Below are positions 56,675-64,000 of a stretch of 64,000 bases of DNA, in pieces. Below the pieces are notes generated by a model, which saw only the letters and a list, made by a program, of their open reading frames with translations, made no database searches and was not told the DNA's origin. The DNA is taken from NCBI GenBank assembly GCA_905220665.1, contig CAJNAR010000147.1:372001-436000 (forward strand), written 5' to 3'. The stretch's first letter is position 1. The number at the start of each line of letters is the position of its first letter. The DNA comes from Albugo candida. Its lineage: Eukaryota > Oomycota > Peronosporomycetes > Albuginales > Albuginaceae. Made by a program: the position numbers and the translations under genes.

Positions 56675-57826
56675 TGTACGCCAGTATCGAATACCAATTC
56701 CGGTACGGAGTAAATGGCGTTGAGTATGCGTGAAGGCTTGACAACAGCCTGACAAACAAAAACTGAGAGAGTATTGCGGTCAGCAAGTTGTCCGCGTGCC
56801 TCTGTACTTGTGTGTGTTCTTTCCAATCGTATATCAGACCCATCACACGGATGGGCGATTTCTGGCTTTTCGTAGGTCCAAAGAACATACTTTTTCGTTA
56901 TGGACACGGAGAAGAAAGGGAAGACATTTGATCCATTGTATCGATTGTAAGCACGTAAAAGAAGTGTTTATACTTTATAGCAGCGCGTTGTATTCAACCT
57001 AAAAACATATTGGATGGCTGGGTAGAGATCTGATCGCCATAGATATCGGACAGGCGATAACTGGCTTTATTGTCTAAAGTAGGACGTCCATAAAGACTTG
57101 AAATTTTTAAGGAAGGTTGACAACTCCTTTCTCTGACATTCTATTGTAGCGTTGCACTCGAATGACAAGCACCGTGTCAGCAAGGAAATTTATGTCGTTG
57201 TGTTGTCATAGAGATATTTGTACCAGTGTCTACCATGCAATCTTGATGTGACATCTCTATCATTAAGCCTGATAAAGTGTTGCGCCATCACATTAGTGCG
57301 TCAGATAGTGTGGGTTTATTATGCTAGGATCGAAATCGAAAATGAAAGTATTGTGTCTGTTGATAAATTGGTTTCAAAATTAATCAACGGAGCTGACGTG
57401 CACTCATCCAACGCTTGCTTCAATAGGTATAAAGTGCATGCTCTGTGATTTCAGGCTTTCAGACACTTTTTACAATCCTCGAGGATACACGATACATCTT
57501 ACGCAAAGTACTCTGCAATCGAACTACGATAAATAGGCTTAACTCCTCACAGGAGCCCATAAAGAAGCCTGGTTCGTAGCACTGGTTCACTTTACGTGAC
57601 GCGTTCTTGCGGATGGATACACGCGCAGTCAATCGCACGATAGTGAGCGCTCTCCATAAGTATCAAAACAGTATCTGATACCATGAGGCAATATCTGATT
57701 CGCAGTTAATAGCGATCGCATGCTTCCATGCAATAATGAAAATAGACTCTGGGCAATGTCCTAATTAACGCTATTATAGAATTCGCAATACACCAACAGA
57801 CACAACCTTTTCATTGCATTGATTCG
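56675..57826. other. Intergenic region
   Basis: About 1.15 kb between a minus-strand and a plus-strand gene start. The first 230 bp has open minus-strand frames that could be 5' exons of the FYVE/DEP gene. The rest (56908-57826) has only short random-looking frames; I recognise no gene, RNA or repeat. Confidence 0.35.
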
Positions 57827-60175
57827 ATGAACCAGTATCCAGAGATATCCTCTGATAAAAGTTCCATTCAGAGACAATCAGCGAAGCAATTAGAAGCGTT
57901 GCTTTTAAACTCCAAAGGCGCTGAGAAAAACGATCTTCAAAATGAGACTTGCATTTTAGATGCCGACTTTCTGATTGCGCAAGCAGGAAACTACGATCTA
58001 AACGCCACGAAAGAGGTTTGCTTGCTTCTACTCTCCTCAGCATAATTGCTCACATATTGTATCAGCTAATTCTTCGCGAAGTTGGAATAACAGACATTGA
58101 TCCGCATTGTGCGCAAGCGCTCTTCTCCTTAGAGATACTCTCTTTATCACACAATCGTCTATCCTCTTTGGATCACTTTCACCACTTTGTCAATCTCATT
58201 GAAGTAATGCTCACTCCGATAACTATCGTGTGCTCTTGAGATATCATTTTGTTTCAGCTCAACTTAAATTTCAATCGAATTTCTTCATTGGAGCCTCTTA
58301 AGGTTGTCAATTTTGCATCCTTGTCAGCTTCGATCTGCTCATTTTCATCCATAGTGCACGCAATTGGAGAAGCTCTTTGTCGCACACAATGAGGTATGAA
58401 GCCATGTCGAACTGGTTGAGGCTTTGGCTAGTAGTTTCTGCAGATTACCGATCTATCTCCGATAAGATCTTTCTCCAAGCTGACGACACTTTGTGTATTT
58501 GGGAATCAATTGAGTAATCTAGAATCTGTATTACATGTTTGCCGGGCGCTACCAAAGGTGAGGAGCTGTTGGGTGCAATAGAGGATTGCTTGCTTGAGCA
58601 TTTACGAAAGTCTTTAGCTGCAATCTCTCGACATTGGAGATAATCCATCCACACGACAAAATGCTCGGAATCCGGAAGAGAGCAAAGGTGCAACGCGATA
58701 CAAATTCACTATCATACGAAATCTTCCTCGACTGAGAGAATTGGATGGTGATTCGATCACACGACTCGATAAAGACCTTGCTGATGAAGAGGTGGAAATG
58801 CTTGGTGAATGTGATAACAATGAGTCCAGCATCCCTCCTCCACGGCCAATAACTGGTAATAAATGTCTTGCGAGCGCCCAGACTCGAAATCCAAGTGGTA
58901 CGAAGGTTCGTTGGTCGATTTAACATATCCATTCATTTGTGCTTCTTGATAGCATTCGATCCCTTTTCGAGTGAAGAAATGCCACAAGGCAACGTACGCT
59001 TATTTCGCGATGAATATCTCAACAATCACCCGATTTTGCTGGGATATCTCGCTAAAAGTGCCGATGGAAGCGTAGATGAATCCATAACGGCACCTCGCCG
59101 GGAAAGCACTTTAGAGGCGTCAATGAGTGCGAGAAATGGAGCTGGCTTTGTTGAGCGAATGCGGAACGCAAACTCGGAGATGGATGATTCTAATCTACTC
59201 CAAACGGAAGAAAGGGATTTGGAGGATACGGGACGTTCCACGCCGATCTTGGATTTAGCAAACGTCAGTATGCAGACGACCCATTCTGCCGTAGATCCTT
59301 CCGACCCGAACACAACCATACGAAAGCTCGTTAATCATATTGAACGGCTCCAAGTAAGCAACCCTTTTTTTACTTCATCTCATTGATCTTGATCGACAAA
59401 TTGTTAGGTAAAGATTGAAAAGCTTCAAAGAGATCCTCTCAGTCATTCTTACGATCTTCTTCGAGAAGAGAACAAAAGACTTTTGCTCGAGAATCGCAAT
59501 ATTTCCATTCTCCAGCATGAAATATGTCAGCTGAAAGAGCGTCCATCAACCGCACATTGCAATGGAGGCGACACAACACGGCTAAAATCGTTGGAGGTGC
59601 TGAGCAAGCTGCCAGATTTACTTTCTATCCACATTCTATATGGTTGTAGATCGAAAATGCTCAATTGCATCGAGAAATTCATCGCTTGCAGATGCTGGCA
59701 ACGAATGATCCCGGAGTGGAAAAATCCAAAACGACTCTCTCTTCCGATCAAGAGGTTCTGATAAAATTGCGTGATGTTCGTGACTTGACTCTCCACTTTA
59801 GCTGTTGCATGATTCTTCAACTTTTGATTTGGAACTCACAGAATTGATCATGCAAAATGAAGTCTCCCTGGATATAATTCGCAAGGTCTGCAATTTCCAA
59901 TGAAACGATTCACTGTACTGACGTCAAATCGATCGTAGGAAATCACCGCAACGAAAAGAGAGTGGGAAGAAGAATACCTTCAGTCGAAACCATCACGCCA
60001 TATAACTCCATCAAGCATAATCCGTCCATCGACTTCACTCGGATTCCGCGACGATAAATCCCCGACCATATCAAATCGGGTTTCCATGCTTCCAAGAAAA
60101 CTAAATGACCACCATTTAACGTCAAACGGGCCAACAATTCACCATATCCAAATGACAAAGCCGTCAGAGCATTAA
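57827..60175 (+). CDS. Leucine-rich repeat and coiled-coil protein
   Basis: A multi-exon gene. The ATG at 57827 gives MNQYPEISSDKSSIQ, and exon 1 ends LNATKE at 58014. A 50-nt intron leads to LREVGITDIDPHCAQALFSL, the first of several SDS22-like LRRs (EILSLSHNRLSSLDHFHHF, LNLNFNRISSLEPLKVV). The LRR cap near 58740 (LRELDGDSITRLDKDLADEE) is followed by a polar linker and coiled-coil segments (NHIERLQVKIEKLQRD, DLLREENKRLLLENRNI). The last intron ends at 59938, joining to EITATKREWEEEYLQSK, and the stop TAA is 60173-60175. SDS22-type LRRs joined to coiled coils are common in ciliary and centriolar proteins, but I cannot name the orthologue. Middle exon borders (58250-58740, 59630-59880) are approximate. 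Confidence 0.7.
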
Positions 60176-60358
60176 GACACCATTTGTGCTTTTCCATTTC
60201 GATGCTATTTTATTAGCGTGACCCACATTATAACAACCGCATCATGACTTAACTGAGCTTCTACAGTTCGATCATCTCATCAACAAGCAACCAACCAAAT
60301 TTTCCATTAGCCATCGACTTGAAATTGTGAGATCTCTGCCCATTTCCTAGTCTCCAAC

Positions 60359-62338
60359 ATGGTCGTTTACAACTTCAAAAAGATCCAAAAGATCCCTTCC
60401 GCAACGGATTTCATTGATATTGTGTTGACGCGTACACAACGAAAAACTCCGACCATTATCCATCCCACATATGCTATTTCTCGTATCCGGGCCTTCTACA
60501 TGCGCAAGGTCAAATTCACGCAACAAACATGTCAAGAGAAGCTCACCCAGATCATCGACGATTTCCCCCGACTTGATGATTTGCATCCGTTTTACGCTGA
60601 TTTGATCAATATCCTTTACGATCGCGACCATTACAAGCTCGCATTAGGCCAAATCAACACCGCTCGAGCGCTGATTGATACGATTGCCAAAGACTACGTC
60701 CGGATGCTCAAGTATGGTGACTCCCTGTATCGATGTAAGCAACTGAAACGTGCAGCTCTTGGTCGCATGTGCACATTGCTGAAGAAGCAAAAAGCTTCTT
60801 TGGAATACTTGGAAGAAGTTCGAAAACATCTGTCCAGGTTACCGTCAATTGATCCCAATACGCGGACTTTGCTCATCACAGGCTTTCCAAATGTGGGCAA
60901 ATCCAGCTTCATGAATAAGATTTCTCGAGCCCAAGTCGATGTGCAGCCATATGCATTTACCACCAAAGCGCTGTATGTCGGTCATTTTGACTATAAGTAC
61001 CTCCGTTGGCAAGTCATTGATACCCCAGGAATTCTGGATCATTCACTGGAGGAACGCAACACGATCGAAATGCAGGCTGTTACCGCGTTAGCTCATTTGC
61101 AGGCATCCATTCTATTTTTTCTCGATATCTCTGAACAGTGTGGTTTCACTATTGACCAGCAAGTGAGCTTGTTCCATAACATTCGACCTCTATTTGCCAA
61201 TAAACCGCTTCTTTTGGTCGCCAACAAAATCGATCAAATAAAGTTGGAAGAATTAGCACAAGAGCAGCAAGATTTGATCCATAAAGCTGTTGAAACCACG
61301 GAAGCGACTTTGTTCACAATGTCCAACCACAGCGAAGAGAATGTTTCCAATGTGAAAAATGTCGCTTGTGACCAACTTTTGGATCATCGTGTTGGAATGA
61401 AAATGAAGGGAAACAAAGTTGGCAATGTGTTGAATCGATTGACGGTCGCAATGCCAGTTCCTCGTGATGATGTCAAGCGCGAAGCCTCGATTCCCACCTC
61501 TGTCATCGATATGAAAGAGAATCCATCGCTCCAGAGCACTCGTGTCTCGCAAAAGGAGATCAGTGATGCAAACGGAGGTGCTGGTGTCTATTCAATGGAC
61601 TTTCGCGGTCATTACAAAGGAATGCTCAAAAACGATGACTGGACCTCGGATCCAATTCCTGAGATTTGGAATGGCAAAAACATCATGGACTTTATTGATC
61701 CAGATATATTAAAAAAATTGGACATGCTCGAACGAGAAGAAGACGAAGCCATGGAGAATGCAGCCACATCGATGGAGGACGATGACGATGGAATGGACGA
61801 CTTGGATGAAGATCAGAAGTCGCAATTGGCACAAATCAGAGAAAAGAAGGCCATTATTGTGGCACAGCATCGACAAAACAAAAATAAAAATCGGTCTAGC
61901 GTACCTCGCAAATTCCTTTCCAGACAAAGAAGCCTTTCCTCCACCAAGAAAGATCTGGAAGCTCTTGGGATCGATACGAGCAGGATGATGAATGCTGGGG
62001 AAGTAGCTGCTAAAGGAAAAGCTGTTGAGAAGAGTCGAGGACGGAAACGGCATCGTGATGACGATGATGTTGAGATGGAAGATGTCCAAGATGCTGGTAA
62101 GCGCGCAAAGCTGGTCTCCAAATCGCGAAATCGATCCCAATCACTGGTACCTCCACGTGATAAAAGCGGGTTCCGTGATGAAAGTGCTGCCCGGCAAGCG
62201 ACAAATGCTGCTCGGCAATCACAACGGAAACGGAACAAGAAAGCGCAAGCCGGAGAAGCAGATCGTCGTACGGTTCCAAAGCTTGCAAAATGGCAGAATT
62301 CAGGAAAGCGGAAGCAAGGAACCACACGATCCCGTTAG
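60359..62338 (+). CDS. NOG1: Nucleolar GTP-binding protein 1 (NOG1/GTPBP4)
   Basis: NOG1 is an essential OBG/TRAFAC GTPase of the nucleolus that accompanies pre-60S ribosomal particles to the cytoplasm. It is an intronless frame of 659 aa with the ATG at 60359, close to the usual length. The conserved N-terminal helical domain (MVVYNFKKIQKIPSATDFID, TRTQRKTPTIIHP) precedes the G domain: G1 GFPNVGKSSFMN (about 175), G3 IDTPGILDH (about 220) and G4 VANKID (about 290). Next is the linker with FRGHYKGMLKNDDWTSDPIP and WNGKNIMDFID, followed by an acidic stretch and a basic nucleolar-targeting tail. Long antisense open frames over the 3' third are shadows of the biased codons. Confidence 0.97.
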   Translation: MVVYNFKKIQKIPSATDFIDIVLTRTQRKTPTIIHPTYAISRIRAFYMRKVKFTQQTCQEKLTQIIDDFPRLDDLHPFYADLINILYDRDHYKLALGQINTARALIDTIAKDYVRMLKYGDSLYRCKQLKRAALGRMCTLLKKQKASLEYLEEVRKHLSRLPSIDPNTRTLLITGFPNVGKSSFMNKISRAQVDVQPYAFTTKALYVGHFDYKYLRWQVIDTPGILDHSLEERNTIEMQAVTALAHLQASILFFLDISEQCGFTIDQQVSLFHNIRPLFANKPLLLVANKIDQIKLEELAQEQQDLIHKAVETTEATLFTMSNHSEENVSNVKNVACDQLLDHRVGMKMKGNKVGNVLNRLTVAMPVPRDDVKREASIPTSVIDMKENPSLQSTRVSQKEISDANGGAGVYSMDFRGHYKGMLKNDDWTSDPIPEIWNGKNIMDFIDPDILKKLDMLEREEDEAMENAATSMEDDDDGMDDLDEDQKSQLAQIREKKAIIVAQHRQNKNKNRSSVPRKFLSRQRSLSSTKKDLEALGIDTSRMMNAGEVAAKGKAVEKSRGRKRHRDDDDVEMEDVQDAGKRAKLVSKSRNRSQSLVPPRDKSGFRDESAARQATNAARQSQRKRNKKAQAGEADRRTVPKLAKWQNSGKRKQGTTRSR

Positions 62339-62542
62339 AGACTTGTGTGTTGTATATCCATTTTGTATCTTGAATCTACATTGCTTATTGATTCTTGCAG
62401 ATCAGTCGAGATCTCTCATCTATGTGTTCGGTACGTTTTGGTGCTTTGAGCTTCCCTGTCAGCTCTGGCCAACTTGACATTGCTGAAAAGCTTTAGCAGT
62501 TTTGTTGCTGCTTGCGCCATGTTTTTTTTCGCTTGGCAACGA

Positions 62543-63733
62543 TTAGTAGCCCGTCCATGTGATTCTTCCAGAGAGATGCTTTACGTATTTCTTTCGGAGG
62601 GGAGGTAGTAGATGTCGATATCGCTCGGACGGGCGTTGATGAAGTGGTTCTTTTGCTTGTAAGCGATACCAATGAGCCCTTTGATCTTTATTTTCGATAT
62701 GACTTGAGCATTTGTCTCGTGATAGTTTGCTGTCGCTCATAATTGAATCAAATACCATTTTGGAAACACACTCCTCAGTCGACAACTTGCTTGAGCTTGT
62801 CACGAACTGTAGTGTTTCATATGAAGAAGACAATCGAGGTCTCTTATTTGCTTTGACAATTGCTGGTTTTGCGTCGCAGTTGCCATCGTATCTTCTCGTG
62901 GTGCGTTCCTTTTCCATTTGACCGTTGATAACATTAAATTGGTCAAGGTTGGAACGAATAATGCTCGAAGTTGTATTGAGAGCGTAATTCGCTGCTTGCA
63001 AAACGAAGCGGTTGGAGTTGGCAGACTCATTTATTGCTAACGGATTGTCTATAATCGATTCGTCATGCAGTCTTTCACTGATTGACCTTTTTTCATCAGA
63101 CTCCACAGGTGTTCCACCCTTATTATTGAGCTCCTGATCTAATACACCAAGAGTTAGGGGTCTACACACCCCACTGACCACATCATTACACGTTATGCTA
63201 TGAATAAGCTTCTGCGTTTCCCCAGAGCGCCTAATCGTAACTCCAAGGTGCTTTACTGTGGCGAAACCTGGGTACCTTCCTCCGACGTATCTCACAAAAA
63301 TCTTCTTTTCGCCATTGATTATCACAGCTTCTCTCATTGCACTGACTGTTAAGCGCAAAATCTGTTTGAATTCGATACCACATAAAGAACGCTTCCATTC
63401 AAAATCTTCGCACGGATATGTTGTACCATTAAATCTCTTCCGCATCAGCTTCACGCGACCCACTCTACACGTGATAAAAGATCCGCTGCCTCGGAATAGG
63501 ATCATTTCGTTGCGTGAGAACCCCACTTCAGACTTCCACGTCCCGATACTGCGGGATACTGCCTCTTTCTTCTTCGCTGTTTCGTTATTTTGACAAAGTA
63601 TTGTGTTTGTAGATGAATTAATCACGCTGTAACGTTCCATCTTCTCGCACCCATCATCCCTTTCATTATCAGAACTTTCATTCCGAGCCGAAATACGTGT
63701 AATCCGTCTCAATAACTCGCTTAATAACAGCAT
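62543..63733 (-). CDS. Hypothetical protein (396 aa)
   Basis: A single open frame from the ATG at 63733 to a stop at 62543. The central part (about 70-185) looks folded, with alternating hydrophobic strands (GSGSFITCRVGRVKLM, EAVIINGEKKIFVRYVGG, ATVKHLGVTIRR). The rest is polar and Ser/Asn-rich with a basic C-terminus (SERYRHLLPPLRKKYVKHL). No signal peptide, membrane segment or recognised family. The length and ATG support a real gene. It converges with NOG1, about 200 bp between stops. Confidence 0.55.
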   Translation of the reverse strand: MLLLSELLRRITRISARNESSDNERDDGCEKMERYSVINSSTNTILCQNNETAKKKEAVSRSIGTWKSEVGFSRNEMILFRGSGSFITCRVGRVKLMRKRFNGTTYPCEDFEWKRSLCGIEFKQILRLTVSAMREAVIINGEKKIFVRYVGGRYPGFATVKHLGVTIRRSGETQKLIHSITCNDVVSGVCRPLTLGVLDQELNNKGGTPVESDEKRSISERLHDESIIDNPLAINESANSNRFVLQAANYALNTTSSIIRSNLDQFNVINGQMEKERTTRRYDGNCDAKPAIVKANKRPRLSSSYETLQFVTSSSKLSTEECVSKMVFDSIMSDSKLSRDKCSSHIENKDQRAHWYRLQAKEPLHQRPSERYRHLLPPLRKKYVKHLSGRITWTGY

Positions 63734-64000
63734 TTTGATTCTGAATCGTCCAAGTTGAAGTCAGTGATTACCTTTTTTTTTATCCAACCAAAGATCTGAC
63801 TAACAATGCATAACTACCTATACGCTTTAACGCTTCATATCTGCAACCATATCAGCTACGTGTTCCAATGTCACTAATTGGAAGGAATGCACCGCCTTTA
63901 GCTGCGAAAAATTCGGGATTCCGCGTACAACTGACAGACAGCGAGTCCTGCAACCGTTCCAAATGGATCTTCACTCAAGGATACGAATTTTCTCGATCTG

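Noticed and set aside
59943..60197. Minus-strand 84-codon frame with an ATG
   Set aside because: The plus strand here is the last exon of the LRR/coiled-coil gene (EITATKREWEEEYLQSK), joined by a good intron, so the minus frame is a shadow.
61709..62327. Long minus-strand open frames (up to 170 codons) over the NOG1 3' region
   Set aside because: They are antisense to a well-conserved GTPase with biased, repetitive acidic/basic codons and show no family motif.
1..64000. CRISPR array, prokaryotic operon, phage or viral element
   Set aside because: No regularly spaced short repeats, no Shine-Dalgarno-led operons, and genes are eukaryotic families with short spliceosomal introns.

Overview
The window looks like a compact nuclear chromosome segment of a eukaryotic microbe, most probably an oomycete. 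An Albugo-like white rust is my best guess, but that is inference. The grounds are densely packed protein genes on both strands, spacers often of 20-400 bp, GT-AG introns of about 37-70 nt placed where protein similarity demands them, and degenerate chromodomain gypsy and Tc1/mariner elements. I see no operons, Shine-Dalgarno sites, CRISPR arrays or rRNA.

Layout. 1-2023: no confident gene. 2024-3137 (-): plant-type LRR protein with a predicted N-myristoylation site. 3687-5560 (+): MAEA/Gid9 subunit of the CTLH ubiquitin ligase. 5584-8363 (-): homologue of the KICSTOR subunit KICS2 (C12orf66), head-to-head with NOC4 at 8485-10574 (+). 10858-14634 (-): gamma-tubulin complex protein GCP3. 15134-15337 (-): a 51-aa spliced protein. 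15490-16632 (+): CENP-B/Tc5-type DNA-binding protein. 16721-20222 (-): cytosolic leucyl-tRNA synthetase. 20315-20563 (+): 64-aa secreted cysteine-rich protein. 20915-23418 (+): coiled-coil protein. 23486-27488 (-): ULK4-like kinase with HEAT-like C-terminus, divergent from a kelch protein at 27581-29551 (+). 30300-33197 (+): FYVE plus DUSP protein. 33434-34957 (-): TTI2. 35017-37620 (-): UTP25. 37821-38361 (-): small RRM protein.

38.5-44 kb is a transposon graveyard: a Tc1/mariner transposase remnant, a chromodomain gypsy integrase remnant split by a tRNA-derived SINE with a perfect 14-bp target-site duplication, and three copies of a ~150-bp repeat. 44-46.6 kb holds poorly resolved hypothetical genes. 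After that come GNB1L/ASA1 (46894-48138, +), a hypothetical ORF, neurochondrin (49926-52212, -), a PH plus histidine-phosphatase protein (52598-54283, +), peroxin PEX2 (54312-55501, -), a FYVE-like plus DEP protein (55973-56674, -), an LRR/coiled-coil protein (57827-60175, +), the ribosome-assembly GTPase NOG1 (60359-62338, +) and an unknown protein (62543-63733, -).

The genes do not form one pathway. Recurrent themes are ribosome biogenesis (NOC4, UTP25, NOG1), TOR/PIKK control (KICS2, TTI2, GNB1L), microtubule/cilium functions (GCP3, ULK4, perhaps the LRR coiled-coil protein) and phosphoinositide/endosome domains (two FYVE-type proteins, one PH protein). All identifications rest on reading translated sequence and remembered family features. 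No database search was run. Exon boundaries are inferred from GT-AG signals and frame continuity.
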